Shown here: piece by piece, positions 26,793 through 35,552 of the stretch
Numbering within the stretch: the first letter of the stretch is position 1
Layout: each line of letters starts with the position of its first letter
Source: an uncultured Collinsella sp.
GTDB taxonomy: Bacteria > Actinomycetota > Coriobacteriia > Coriobacteriales > Coriobacteriaceae
Assembly: GCA_900549655.1 (NCBI GenBank)
Contig: UROZ01000004.1
Span: forward strand, 1 to 46,392
Direction of reading: 5' to 3'
Length of the DNA: 46,392 nt
Made by a program: the position numbers and the translations under genes
The notes under the pieces: model-generated
What the model saw: only the letters and a program-made list of their open reading frames with translations
What the model was told of the DNA's origin: nothing
Database searches by the model: none

Positions 26793-26930
26793 AATGTTAA
26801 CGTTGCCATTGTGCAAACACAGAGCCACCGGGCGGCTCAAACGTTTACGCGTAAGGAATCGACGGTTCGCAGGCACAGGAACCACCGGTTCGCTTCTTTT
26901 TTTGTGTCACAAAATGGCAACGTCAACATT
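26793..26930. promoter_or_regulatory. Paired LacI-type operators of cassette 1
   Basis: AATGTTAACGTTGCCATT at 26793-26810 and, in the reverse orientation, AATGGCAACGTCAACATT at 26913-26930. Both have the palindromic frame AATG/CATT around a central CG, as LacI-family sites do. Their centres are 120 bp apart, which would allow looping. Confidence 0.65.
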
Positions 26931-26958
26931 TTGGCAACCGAACGTCAAAAGCTACCAT
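26931..26958 (+). promoter_or_regulatory. Promoter of cassette 1 EIICB
   Basis: TTGGCA, a 16-bp spacer and TACCAT, starting directly after the second operator and about 35 bp before the start codon. Confidence 0.5.
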
Positions 26959-26991
26959 CGTTGCTAACCCACCGACTCTTAGGAGCATTGC

Positions 26992-28758
26992 ATGGAGCAA
27001 CTCATCGCCATCATCGAAAAGGGCCAGCCCTTTTTCAACGCGATCGCCCGCAACAAGTACCTCAAGGCGATCCGCGACGGCTTTATCTCCGTCATCCCCA
27101 TCATCATCTTCTCGTCCATCTTCTGCCTGGTAGCCTCGGTCCCCAACATCTGGGGTTTCTACTGGCCCGATGACATCAACAACGCCCTGTGGAAGTGCTA
27201 CAACTACTCCATGGGCATCCTGGCCATCGCCTGCGCCGCCACCACGGCCAAGCACTTCGCCGACGCTCAGAACCGCGATCTGCCCAAGAACAACCAGATC
27301 AACTTTATCTCGTGCATGTGCGCGGCCATCATCGGCTTCTTGCTCCTTTCGAGCGACACGATCGCCACGGACGCCGCCAGCGGTTTCAACACCACCTACC
27401 TTGGTTCCAAGGGCCTGCTGACCGCCTTCATAGCTGCGTTTGTGACTGGCATCATCTACAAGTTCTTCATTAAGCGCAACATCACCGTCAAGATGCCCGA
27501 GCAGGTTCCGCCCAACATTTCGCAGACCTTTAAGGACATCATCCCCTTCTCCGTTTGCATCACCGTCTTTTGGGTCTTTGACATCGCCTTCCGCGCTGCT
27601 TTTGGCTTCTGCTTTGCCCAGGGCGTCATCCAGGTGTTCCAGCCCCTGTTCACCGCTGCCGATGGCTACATCGGCCTCGCTGTGATCTACGGCGCCATGA
27701 GCCTGTTCTGGTTCGTGGGCGTCCACGGCCCCTCGATCGTCGAGCCCGCCATCGCCGCCGCCCTCGTTGCCAACATGACCGACAACCTGGCTGCGTTCCA
27801 GGCTGGCCAGCACGCTTCCGCTGTCCTGACCCAGGGTGCCCAGTACTTCGTCGTCTGCATGGGCGGCACCGGCGCCACGCTCGTCCTGGTCTTTATGTTC
27901 TGCTTCCTGGCCAAGTCTCAGGAGATGCGCGCCGTCGGTAAGGCCGCCATCGTCCCCGTCTGCTTTGCCGTCAACGAGCCGCTGCTGTTCGCCGCGCCCA
28001 TCGTGCTCAACCCCGTCTTCTTTGTCCCGTTTGTCTTTGCCCCGATCGCCAACATCTGGATCCTCAAGATCTTTATCGACTTCTTGGGCATGAACGGCTT
28101 TATGTACACCCTGCCCTGGACCGTCCCCGGCCCCATCGGCACTATCATGGGCCTGGGCTTCCAGCCGCTCGCCTTTGTGATGCTCGCCCTTATCCTGGTC
28201 GTCGACTTCGCTCTGTACTATCCGTTCTTCCGCGCCTATGACGCCCAGAAGTGCGCCGAGGAGGCCGAGATCTCCCAGGAGGAGCTCGCCGCCAAGAACG
28301 CCGAGAAGGCCGCCAAGCTCAACGACGCTTTCCAGGGCAAGGCCGATGCCAAGAGCGTTGCCGCCGGCGCCGCTGCCGAGGCTGTAAAGACCGATGCTCC
28401 CGCCGCTGTCGCCGTTGAGGCAACGACCGCCAGCGACCTCAACGGCAAGCGCGTACTCGTGCTCTGCCAGGGTGGCGGAACCTCGGGCCTGCTCGCCAAC
28501 GCGCTGGCCAAGGCCGCCAAGGAGCGCGGCATTGATCTTGAGACCGCTGCCGAGGCCTATGGCAACCACGTGGACATGCTCCCCGACTTCGATCTGGTCG
28601 TCCTGGCCCCGCAGGCCGCAAGCTACCTGGCCGACCTGCAGAAGGACTGCGAGCGCGTGGGCAACAAGTGCGTCGCCTGCCGTGGCAAGCAGTATATCGA
28701 GCTCTCCCAGAACGGCGATAAGTCTCTCGCCTTCGTCTCCGAGCAGCTTTCGAAGTAA
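26992..28758 (+). CDS. lacE: PTS lactose/cellobiose-family EIICB permease, cassette 1
   Basis: Imports and phosphorylates a beta-galactoside or beta-glucoside. Residues 1-420 are the EIIC membrane domain with GVHGPSIVEP and the substrate-site VNEPLLFAAPI. An Ala-rich linker of about 60 residues follows, then the EIIB domain with the phosphocysteine in VLVLCQGGGTSGLLA (Cys about 492). At 588 aa it is LacE-sized. The EIIB end is the most divergent of the four in the window (for example CVACRGKQYIEL, and AAEAYGNH instead of AGAYGSH). The ATG follows TTAGGAG. GH1 follows after 66 nt, past an intercistronic hairpin. Confidence 0.93.
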   Translation: MEQLIAIIEKGQPFFNAIARNKYLKAIRDGFISVIPIIIFSSIFCLVASVPNIWGFYWPDDINNALWKCYNYSMGILAIACAATTAKHFADAQNRDLPKNNQINFISCMCAAIIGFLLLSSDTIATDAASGFNTTYLGSKGLLTAFIAAFVTGIIYKFFIKRNITVKMPEQVPPNISQTFKDIIPFSVCITVFWVFDIAFRAAFGFCFAQGVIQVFQPLFTAADGYIGLAVIYGAMSLFWFVGVHGPSIVEPAIAAALVANMTDNLAAFQAGQHASAVLTQGAQYFVVCMGGTGATLVLVFMFCFLAKSQEMRAVGKAAIVPVCFAVNEPLLFAAPIVLNPVFFVPFVFAPIANIWILKIFIDFLGMNGFMYTLPWTVPGPIGTIMGLGFQPLAFVMLALILVVDFALYYPFFRAYDAQKCAEEAEISQEELAAKNAEKAAKLNDAFQGKADAKSVAAGAAAEAVKTDAPAAVAVEATTASDLNGKRVLVLCQGGGTSGLLANALAKAAKERGIDLETAAEAYGNHVDMLPDFDLVVLAPQAASYLADLQKDCERVGNKCVACRGKQYIELSQNGDKSLAFVSEQLSK

Positions 28759-28767
28759 GTAACGCTC

Positions 28768-28806
28768 AGGGCCAGCCGACCATCCACAGCCGGCTGGCCC
28801 TTCGAT
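28768..28806 (+). terminator. Intercistronic hairpin between EIICB and GH1, cassette 1
   Basis: Stem AGGGCCAGCCG / CGGCTGGCCCT (11 bp) with a 12-nt loop, then TTCGATTT. The T tail is poor, so partial termination or 3'-end protection of the EIICB message is more likely than full termination. Confidence 0.6.
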
Positions 28807-28824
28807 TTAGACGATTGGATCATC

Positions 28825-30264
28825 ATGTCCGTTAACCCTGCTAGCGTCACCAACCCGCCCGCGCAGTTTCCCGAGGACTTTGTCTTTGGCGGCGCCACTG
28901 CTGCCTACCAGGTAGAGGGCGAGACCCGCACTCACGGTAAGGGCAAGGTTGCCTGGGACGACTTCCTGGAGGCCCAGGGTCGTTTCTCCCCCGATCCCGC
29001 TTCGGACTTCTACAACCAGTACCCCGTCGATTTGGAGCTGTGCGAGGAGTTTGGCATCAACGGCATTCGCCTCTCCATCGCCTGGAGCCGCATCTTCCCC
29101 AACGGTACCGGCGAAATCAACCCCGAGGGCGTCCAGTTCTACCACGACCTCTTCGCCGAGTGCCATAAGCACCATGTTGAGCCGTTCGTCACGCTGCATC
29201 ACTTTGACACGCCGCTTCCCCTCTTTGAGAAGGGCGACTTCCTCAACCGCGAGACCATCGATGCCTTTGTGGACTTTGCCACCTTCTGCTTTAAGGAGTA
29301 CGCCGACGAGGTGACCTACTGGTTCACCTTTAACGAGATCTGGGCCGATGCCTCCAACACCTACATCGAGGGCACCTTCCCCGGTGGCGTCAAGGCGCAT
29401 CTGGCCGAGGCCTTCCAGTGCGAGCACAACATGATGCTCGCCCACGCCAAGGCCGTGCTGGCCTTCCACAACGGCGGCTTTAAGGGCAAGATCGGCGTCA
29501 TCCAGTCGCTGGAGTTTAAGTACCCGCTCAACGAGAACGACCCCGCCGACATCAAAGCCGCCAACAACGAGCACGTGCTGCAGAACCAGTTTTTGCTCGA
29601 CGCCACCTTCCGCGGCGACTATGCGCCCGATACGCTCGAGTGCGCTAACCGCCTGGCTGCCGTCTCGGGCGGCACCATCGAGATCCCGGATGAGGACCTC
29701 GAGATCATGCGCGAGGCCGCGCTCTACAACGACTACCTGGGCGTTAACAACTACCAGTGCCGTTTCTTGAAGGCTTACGATGGCGAGAACGACCTGCACC
29801 ACAACGGTACGGGCGAGAAGGGCACCGGCCGCTGGCGCGTTAAGGGCATTGGCGAGCATGTGAACAAGCCCGGCGTCCCCACCACCGACTGGGACTGGAT
29901 CATCTATCCCGAGGGCCTGTTCGATCTGCTCGTCTACATTAAGCAGCGCTACCCTAACTACAAGCAGATCTTCATCACCGAGAACGGCATGGGCTACAAG
30001 GACCCCTACAAGGACGGTTTTGTGGACGACCAGCCGCGCATCGACTACATTGAGCAGCACCTACGCTGGTTGCTTAAGGCCATGGAGGTGGGTGTCAACG
30101 TGGGCGGTTACTTCCTGTGGAGCCTGCAGGATCAGTTCTCCTGGACCAATGGCTACAACAAGCGTTACGGCTTCTTCTACGTTGACTTTGAAACCCAGAA
30201 GCGAACGCCCAAGGCAAGCGCATACTGGTATAAGCACGTGGCACAGACCCGTCGTCTGGACTAG
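28825..30264 (+). CDS. lacG: GH1 6-phospho-beta-galactosidase/glucosidase, cassette 1
   Basis: Hydrolyses the phosphorylated disaccharide brought in by the PTS. A 479-aa GH1 barrel with FVFGGATAAYQVEG, the acid/base glutamate in WFTFNEI (about 171) and the nucleophile in FITENGMG (about 386). SWTNGYNKRYGFFY matches the phosphate-binding S-x-K-x-Y pattern of 6-phospho-glycosidases. Presence in a window with lacAB and lacC favours the galactosidase (LacG) activity, but galactoside and glucoside forms are not separable by eye. The ribosome site is weak (TTGGAT). A terminator follows. Confidence 0.92.
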   Translation: MSVNPASVTNPPAQFPEDFVFGGATAAYQVEGETRTHGKGKVAWDDFLEAQGRFSPDPASDFYNQYPVDLELCEEFGINGIRLSIAWSRIFPNGTGEINPEGVQFYHDLFAECHKHHVEPFVTLHHFDTPLPLFEKGDFLNRETIDAFVDFATFCFKEYADEVTYWFTFNEIWADASNTYIEGTFPGGVKAHLAEAFQCEHNMMLAHAKAVLAFHNGGFKGKIGVIQSLEFKYPLNENDPADIKAANNEHVLQNQFLLDATFRGDYAPDTLECANRLAAVSGGTIEIPDEDLEIMREAALYNDYLGVNNYQCRFLKAYDGENDLHHNGTGEKGTGRWRVKGIGEHVNKPGVPTTDWDWIIYPEGLFDLLVYIKQRYPNYKQIFITENGMGYKDPYKDGFVDDQPRIDYIEQHLRWLLKAMEVGVNVGGYFLWSLQDQFSWTNGYNKRYGFFYVDFETQKRTPKASAYWYKHVAQTRRLD

Positions 30265-30324
30265 CGGCTTGCGACGAGCGGTTGGCGGAGTTGCACCGCC
30301 CACATAACCTGTCCCCATTTCTCA

Positions 30325-30368
30325 GCCGGGGGCGGCACGTCACACGGCGCGCCGCCCCCGGCCTTTTT
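30325..30368 (+). terminator. Terminator of cassette 1
   Basis: Stem GCCGGGGGCGGC / GCCGCCCCCGGC (12 bp), then CTTTTT. Confidence 0.9.
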
Positions 30369-30389
30369 GGGCGGTTCGGGGTCTGTTTG

Positions 30390-30444
30390 TCTCAATCTGT
30401 AACATCTAGCTGAGTTTTTGGGTCCTAGCTGTTGCAGATTGAGA
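30390..30444 (+). repeat. 55-nt palindromic unit A
   Basis: Arms TCTCAATCTGTAACA and TGTTGCAGATTGAGA with the inner CTAG / CTAG pair and a T-rich loop. First of a pair after cassette 1. Family consensus and spacing are given in the findings. Confidence 0.85.
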
Positions 30445-30470
30445 CGAACAGGATTGCTCTTTCCGAAGAA

Positions 30471-30525
30471 TCTAAATCTGTAACACGTAGCCCGCTTTTG
30501 ACCGTCTACCTGTTACAAATCGAGA
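30471..30525 (+). repeat. 55-nt palindromic unit B
   Basis: Arms TCTAAATCTGTAACA and TGTTACAAATCGAGA with inner GTAG / CTAC: the second sub-type (CACGTAGCCCGCTTTTGACC centre). Starts 81 nt after unit A. Confidence 0.82.
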
Positions 30526-30540
30526 CAAACGGAGTAGGAC

Positions 30541-31569
30541 CTAACCCCGTATGTCCCTAACAGTCGAGCGTTCGACCAGCGTGCTCGGCACATGAATCGC
30601 CTCGATAGACGAGCTCTCTCCAATCGCCGCCTCAAACGCAAGCTTACCGACACCGCGCAAATCAAATCGCAGCGTCGTCAGCCGATTGTGAGGAACAAGT
30701 CCCTCGAGTGCGTCGTCGATACCAACCACGCTCACGTCGTCGGGCACGGACAGCCCCGCGTTCTCGAGCGCGGCGATAACGCCCAGCGCCATCTGGTCAT
30801 TTGCCGCAAGCACGGCAGTCGGCGTCTGCGACCCGCCGGCAAGCACCTCGGCCGCAATCCGCTCGCCCATGGCGTACCCACTGTCCGCACTCCAATCGCC
30901 ACGCAGCATCGGAGCGGCATCGACATGAGCACGACCCAGCGTATCGCGCCAACCGGCCTCACGAAAACGCGAGGAAATCGAGTTTTCCGGACCCGCCACA
31001 AACCGCATATTCGAGTGACCATGTTCCAGCAGATAATTGGTCAACAGCTCGCACGAACCATACTGGTCGGAGTCGATCGTCGTGCAGCGCGGATGCGCAT
31101 ACATGGACAGGATGACCGTTCGCACTCCCGGCTGGGGAACAAACTCCTCAAAATCGGGAGCCATGCGGTTCATGTTGAGAATCATGCCGTCGACGGGTCG
31201 CTCGACCATGCGGCGCGAGGCATCGGCAAGTGCATAGGGCTTGTCGCCGCCCATCTCGATCATAGTGACGGCAAAATCGTGCTCGCGCGCCGCTTGCATG
31301 ATACCCTCGAGCGTCGCCAGGTTACCGACACGTGTGATGTTGTACATGCACAGGCCAATAGAACGATACGACCCGCCGCGCAACGCCGCTCCAGCAAAAT
31401 TGGGACGAAAGCCCAGCTCTTCCATGGCGGCCAGCACACGCTTGCGCGTCTTTTCCGTCACGTTGGGCATACCGTTGACCACGCGAGACACAGTCTGGCG
31501 GCTCACGCCAGCGAGCGCCGCAACCTCTGCCGCGCTCGCCGAACGACCATTCCTTGTCTGCTGATCCAT
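30541..31569 (-). CDS. LacI-family repressor, cassette 2
   Basis: LacI/GalR regulator of about 342 aa with helix-turn-helix SAAEVAALAGVSRQTVSRVV, hinge RPNFAGAALRGGS and a sensor domain ending VERSTVRDIRG. Paralogous to the cassette 1 and 3 regulators. The exact start is uncertain: an ATG at 31569, a GTG at 31578 and an ATG at 31626 are in frame, and none has an ideal ribosome site. It faces the GH1 gene at 31920 across a region with two tandem operators. Its 3' end abuts the repeat pair that closes cassette 1. Confidence 0.9.
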   Translation of the reverse strand: MDQQTRNGRSASAAEVAALAGVSRQTVSRVVNGMPNVTEKTRKRVLAAMEELGFRPNFAGAALRGGSYRSIGLCMYNITRVGNLATLEGIMQAAREHDFAVTMIEMGGDKPYALADASRRMVERPVDGMILNMNRMAPDFEEFVPQPGVRTVILSMYAHPRCTTIDSDQYGSCELLTNYLLEHGHSNMRFVAGPENSISSRFREAGWRDTLGRAHVDAAPMLRGDWSADSGYAMGERIAAEVLAGGSQTPTAVLAANDQMALGVIAALENAGLSVPDDVSVVGIDDALEGLVPHNRLTTLRFDLRGVGKLAFEAAIGESSSIEAIHVPSTLVERSTVRDIRG

Positions 31570-31691
31570 GCCTTCCACGCTAACCTGCTTCCCAACTATT
31601 CCCCGCGCCCATGGCGCATCGTACATACATTGATAACGTGCTCATGATACCCGAGCCATATACCACAACATGAAAACTTCTGTCAATCAAA

Positions 31692-31715
31692 ACCGCTTAC
31701 CGAACAAATACAACC
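31692..31715 (-). promoter_or_regulatory. Shared motif before lacI of cassette 2
   Basis: Plus strand ACCGCTTACCGAACAAAT...; 18 of 24 bases match the segment at 36637-36660 before lacI of cassette 3, and the core corresponds to the CGGTGAACGGT motif read on the minus strand. Confidence 0.4.
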
Positions 31716-31761
31716 GTTCGCAGCTGTTTGAAGTTGTTTTGTTTCTATACATCCCAGCCGG

Positions 31762-31800
31762 ATGTTAACGTGCTCATTGTCAAATGTTCACGTGCTCATT
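31762..31800. promoter_or_regulatory. Tandem LacI-type operators of cassette 2
   Basis: ATGTTAACGTGCTCAT (31762-31777) and AATGTTCACGTGCTCATT (31783-31800) share the ATGnnnACGTnnnCAT frame with the cassette 1 and 3 sites. Their centres are 22 bp apart, about two helical turns. Confidence 0.62.
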
Positions 31801-31883
31801 TTGGTTCTAATCATTTTAAGATAGTGTTTATCGGGCTTTTTCACCGCTGAACGCTAACCAGGGAGCCTCCTGAGCGCAAACGC

Positions 31884-31896
31884 ACAATATCGAACA
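31884..31896 (-). promoter_or_regulatory. DeoR-type half site in the cassette 2 leader
   Basis: Minus strand TGTTCGATATTGT, identical over 13 bases to the EIIA upstream repeat (25580-25599). It lies just ahead of the GH1 ribosome site, where binding would block elongation or initiation. Confidence 0.4.
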
Positions 31897-31919
31897 GCGA
31901 GACGAGAGGATGTATGCAT

Positions 31920-33362
31920 ATGTCTTTGCTAAACCGCGTACAGCAGCTGCCGAAGGGCTTTGTTTGGGGCGCCGCAACCGCCGCGTACCAAACGGAAGGT
32001 TCCACGAAGGTGGCAGGCAAGGGTAAGACCATGTGGGACGATTACCTTGTCGCCCAGGGTCGCTTTTTGCCCGACCCGGCCAGTGATTTCTACAACCGCT
32101 ACGAGGAGGATATCCGCCTTTCTGCCGAGCATGGACTCAACGCCATTCGTGTGTCCATCGCCTGGACCCGCATCTTCCCCAACGGCGACGATGCCGAACC
32201 CCTCGCCGAGGGCGTTAAGCACTACCACGAGCTGTTCGCCTGCTGCAAAAAGTATGGCGTCGAGCCCTATGTGTCCCTGCATCACTTTGACTCCCCCGCC
32301 GCCCTGTTCAACCAGGGCGACTGGCTCAACCGCAAGACCGTCGACGCCTATGTGCGCTATGCCGAGTTCTGCTTCCGCGAGTTCCGCGAGGTCAAGAATT
32401 GGTTCACCATCAACGAGCTCATCAGCCTCTCGCACTCCCAATACATCCAAGGCAACTTCCCGCCCAACCATCACTTTGATGTGACGAGCGGCATCCAGAG
32501 CCAGCACAACGAGCTCGTTGCCCACGCCCGCGCCGTCAACCTGTATAAGGATCTTGACGAGACCGAGCACCTGGGCGGACGCATTGGCATGGTCAACGTC
32601 CTGACGCCGGCATATCCTGCCACAGACTCGCCCGCCGACCAGCACGCCGCCGACCTGTACAACGCCTTCTACACCGACTTCATCATGGACGGCGCCTTCC
32701 TGGGTCACTACTCCGCGCGCACCCTCTCACTCATCAACGAGATTCTGCGTGCCAACAACGCCACGCTTACGGTTGAGGACAGCGACATGGAGGAGCTCGC
32801 CAAGGCGGCGCCCCGCAACGATATGTTCGGCCTCAACTACTATCAGTCGGCGTTTATCGCCGCCTACGATGGCGAGTCCACCAACAGCTTTAACGGCACC
32901 GGAGACAAGGGCACCTCGTGCTTTAAGTTTAAGGGCGTCGGGCAGCAGGTCGATATGCCGGGTATCCCCACCACCGACTGGGATTGGCTCATCTACCCGC
33001 AAGGCCTCTACGACACGCTCAAGCACATCAGCGCCACCTATCCCAACCTCCCCGTCATCTATATCACCGAAAACGGCCTGGGCCACAAGGACCCCGAGCC
33101 CGACGCAAACGGCATCGTCGCCGATCCCGAGCGCATCGACTTTGTCGACCAGCACATGGAGAAGGTGCTCCGGGCGCGCGCCGAGGGCGTCGACGTCCAG
33201 GGCTACTTTATCTGGAGCCTGCAGGACCAGTTCTCGTGGGCCAACGGCTATAACAAGCGCTACGGCCTGTTCTACATCGACTTCGACACGCAAAAACGCT
33301 ACATCAAGCAGTCGGCACTCTGGTACAAGGAGCTCGCCGACACTATGGCGGACGCGCAGTAG
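31920..33362 (+). CDS. GH1 6-phospho-beta-galactosidase/glucosidase, cassette 2
   Basis: 480-aa GH1 enzyme with FVWGAATAAYQTEG, acid/base glutamate in WFTINEL (about 166), nucleophile in YITENGLG (about 384) and the phosphate-site SWANGYNKRYGLFY. It is the most divergent of the three GH1 proteins, for example in NWFTINELISLSHSQYI. The ATG at 31920 is 9 nt after GAGAGGA, better spaced than the ATG at 31914. Here the hydrolase comes before the permease, opposite to cassettes 1 and 3. It is followed by a 9-bp GGGAGCGGC/GCCGCTCCC hairpin without a T tail. Confidence 0.92.
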   Translation: MSLLNRVQQLPKGFVWGAATAAYQTEGSTKVAGKGKTMWDDYLVAQGRFLPDPASDFYNRYEEDIRLSAEHGLNAIRVSIAWTRIFPNGDDAEPLAEGVKHYHELFACCKKYGVEPYVSLHHFDSPAALFNQGDWLNRKTVDAYVRYAEFCFREFREVKNWFTINELISLSHSQYIQGNFPPNHHFDVTSGIQSQHNELVAHARAVNLYKDLDETEHLGGRIGMVNVLTPAYPATDSPADQHAADLYNAFYTDFIMDGAFLGHYSARTLSLINEILRANNATLTVEDSDMEELAKAAPRNDMFGLNYYQSAFIAAYDGESTNSFNGTGDKGTSCFKFKGVGQQVDMPGIPTTDWDWLIYPQGLYDTLKHISATYPNLPVIYITENGLGHKDPEPDANGIVADPERIDFVDQHMEKVLRARAEGVDVQGYFIWSLQDQFSWANGYNKRYGLFYIDFDTQKRYIKQSALWYKELADTMADAQ

Positions 33363-33388
33363 CGCATCGCCTCGCTTTCCCCCGAGAA

Positions 33389-33423
33389 GGGAGCGGCCCT
33401 ATGCGATACAAACCCAGCCGCTC
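33389..33423 (+). other. Intercistronic hairpin between GH1 and EIICB, cassette 2
   Basis: GGGAGCGGC / GCCGCTCCC arms are followed by a C/T-rich but not T-rich tail. Probably an RNA stability or processing element rather than a terminator; I see no second promoter of good quality before the EIICB gene. Arm ends may be off by a few bases. Confidence 0.45.
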
Positions 33424-33538
33424 CCCTCTCTCCCCCTGGGACCGACCCCGCCTGCACCCGGGCTTTTAGCAAGCGGGAGACCATATAGGTTTTCAACGTC
33501 CATGCCATTAAGATTTCATGCAAAGAGGAGCGTGAACT

Positions 33539-35299
33539 ATGGAATCGATCGTTAAGTTCTTGGAGAAAGGTCAGCCGTACTTCGACAAGGTCTCTAAGAA
33601 CATCTACCTTCAGGCCATTAAAGACGGCTTTTTGGCAGCAATGCCCATCATCCTGTCTTCTTCTGTCTTCCTGCTTATTTCGACCCTGCCGGGCGTTGTC
33701 GCCACGGTCGGCGGCTTTACGCTGCCCGACTGGTGGAACGTCGACGTCGTGAACTTCTGCAACAAGGTTTACAACTTCACGATGGGCGTCGTGGGCATCA
33801 TGGTCGCCGGCACCACCGCAAGCGCGCTGACCGGCTCCAAGAACCGCCGCATGCCTGCCGGCAAGGCCATCAACGCCACGAGCACCATGGTCGCCGCCAT
33901 GTGCGCTATGCTCATCTTGGCCGTTACCCAGACGAGTGCCAAGATCGACGGCGCCGATGTCTCGGTGTTCTTTACCGACAACATGGGCACCAAGGGCCTG
34001 CTGAGCTCCTTTGTCGCCGCATTTGCCACGGTCAACATCTATGCCTTCTGCATTAAGCGAGACATCACCATCAAGCTGCCCAAAGAAGTCCCCGGCGCCA
34101 TCGCCCAGAACTTCCGCGACATCTTCGCCTTCAGCTTCTCCATCCTGTTTGTCGCCGTCATCGACGTTATCTGCCGCACCTGCTTGGCCGTCCCGTTTGC
34201 CAACGTCATCTCCACGCTGGTGAGCCCGCTGTTCGCCGCTGCCGATTCCTACGCCGGCCTCGCCCTCATCTGGTTCATGATCCCTCTGTTCTGGTTCATG
34301 GGCATCCACGGCCCCTCGGTCGTTAAGCCTGCCCTCAACGCCGCGCTGTTTGGCAACATCACTACCAACCTCGCCACGCTGCAGGCCGGCGGTCACCCCG
34401 CCCTCGCCCTGACCGAAAACTTCGGTAACTACATCGGCGAACTCGGCGGCACCGGCGCCACGTTCATTGTCCCGATTATCTTCCTGCTCTTTATGCGCTC
34501 CAAGCAGCTCAAGGCCGTCGGCAAAGCCTCTGTCGTGCCCGTGATGTTCGCCGTCAACGAGCCGCTGCTGTTCGCCGCGCCCATCATCCTCAACCCGTAC
34601 TTCCTGATCCCGTTCCTGTTTGCCCCCGTGGCCAACGTCCTCATTGGTAAGTTCTTCATCGACTTTTTGGGCATGAACGGCTTTATCTATGCCATGCCGT
34701 GGGCACTCCCCGGACCGATCGGCACCTTCATCGACACCAACTTCCAGCCGATCTCTCTGGTCCTGGTTGTCGTCCTGCTGGTCGTTGACTTCTTGATCTA
34801 CTACCCGTTCTGCAAGGCCTACGACAACGTCCTGTGCAAGCAGGAGGCCGAGACCCTGGCCGAAGAAGAGGCCGAGGAGACCAAGGCCGTCAAGACCGCT
34901 GCCGCCCCCGCCGTTGAGGCTCCTGTTGTCGAGACCGCTTCTGCCACTGAGGCCTCCGCAGCTCCGTCCGCCCTTAAGGGCAAGGATCTGAGGGTTCTGG
35001 TTCTGTGCGCTGGCGCCGGCACCTCTGCACTGCTCGCCAACGCGCTTAAGGAAGGCGCCGACGAGCTGGGCATTGACATTACCGCCAACGCCGGTGCCTA
35101 CGGCAGCCACTACGCCATCATGGACCAGTACAACGTCATCGTCCTGGCTCCGCAGGTTCGCACCTATTACAACGAGATGAAGGCCGACACCGACCGCCTG
35201 GGCATCACGCTGCTGTCGCCCAAGGGCAAACAGTACATCGACCTCACTAAGGATCCCAAGGGTGCCGTCGCCTGGATCGAGGAAAACCTCGAGGCATAA
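33539..35299 (+). CDS. PTS lactose/cellobiose-family EIICB permease, cassette 2
   Basis: 586 aa: EIIC domain with GIHGPSVVKP and VNEPLLFAAPI, a Glu/Ala/Pro-rich linker (about 430-480), and EIIB with the phosphocysteine in VLVLCAGAGTSALLA (about 490). EIIB closely matches those of cassettes 3 and 4 (AGAYGSHY, VIVLAPQVRTYYNEMKADTDRLGI), grouping these three against cassette 1. The ATG is 8 nt after AAAGAGGAG. It is followed by a strong terminator and the repeat pair C/D. Confidence 0.93.
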   Translation: MESIVKFLEKGQPYFDKVSKNIYLQAIKDGFLAAMPIILSSSVFLLISTLPGVVATVGGFTLPDWWNVDVVNFCNKVYNFTMGVVGIMVAGTTASALTGSKNRRMPAGKAINATSTMVAAMCAMLILAVTQTSAKIDGADVSVFFTDNMGTKGLLSSFVAAFATVNIYAFCIKRDITIKLPKEVPGAIAQNFRDIFAFSFSILFVAVIDVICRTCLAVPFANVISTLVSPLFAAADSYAGLALIWFMIPLFWFMGIHGPSVVKPALNAALFGNITTNLATLQAGGHPALALTENFGNYIGELGGTGATFIVPIIFLLFMRSKQLKAVGKASVVPVMFAVNEPLLFAAPIILNPYFLIPFLFAPVANVLIGKFFIDFLGMNGFIYAMPWALPGPIGTFIDTNFQPISLVLVVVLLVVDFLIYYPFCKAYDNVLCKQEAETLAEEEAEETKAVKTAAAPAVEAPVVETASATEASAAPSALKGKDLRVLVLCAGAGTSALLANALKEGADELGIDITANAGAYGSHYAIMDQYNVIVLAPQVRTYYNEMKADTDRLGITLLSPKGKQYIDLTKDPKGAVAWIEENLEA

Positions 35300-35332
35300 G
35301 ACGCTGACACCACCTGCCGCTTGCAGACAATA

Positions 35333-35374
35333 AATGGCCCGTGCATCGATGTGTGATGCGCGGGCCATTTTGTT
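35333..35374 (+). terminator. Terminator of cassette 2
   Basis: AATGGCCCGTGCATC / GATGCGCGGGCCATT stem (15 bp with one G-T pair), then TTTTGTTT. Confidence 0.88.
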
Positions 35375-35399
35375 TAGACCGCACCCGTCCTCCTGTTCA

Positions 35400-35454
35400 T
35401 CTCAATCTGTAACATCTAGCCGAGTTTTTCGGTCCTAGCTGTTACAGATCGAGA
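35400..35454 (+). repeat. 55-nt palindromic unit C
   Basis: Arms TCTCAATCTGTAACA / TGTTACAGATCGAGA, first sub-type centre (TCTAGCCGAGTTTTTCGGTCC). Confidence 0.87.
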
Positions 35455-35479
35455 CAAACAGAACGCCCGAGCAGAAATA

Positions 35480-35534
35480 TCTCAATCTGTAATATTTAGC
35501 TGAGTTTTTCGGTCCTAACTGTTACAGATTGAGA
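35480..35534 (+). repeat. 55-nt palindromic unit D
   Basis: Arms TCTCAATCTGTAATA / TGTTACAGATTGAGA, first sub-type. Starts 80 nt after unit C and ends 19 nt before the stop of the convergent lacI gene. Confidence 0.87.
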
Positions 35535-35552
35535 CGAACGGGCCGAAAAACC

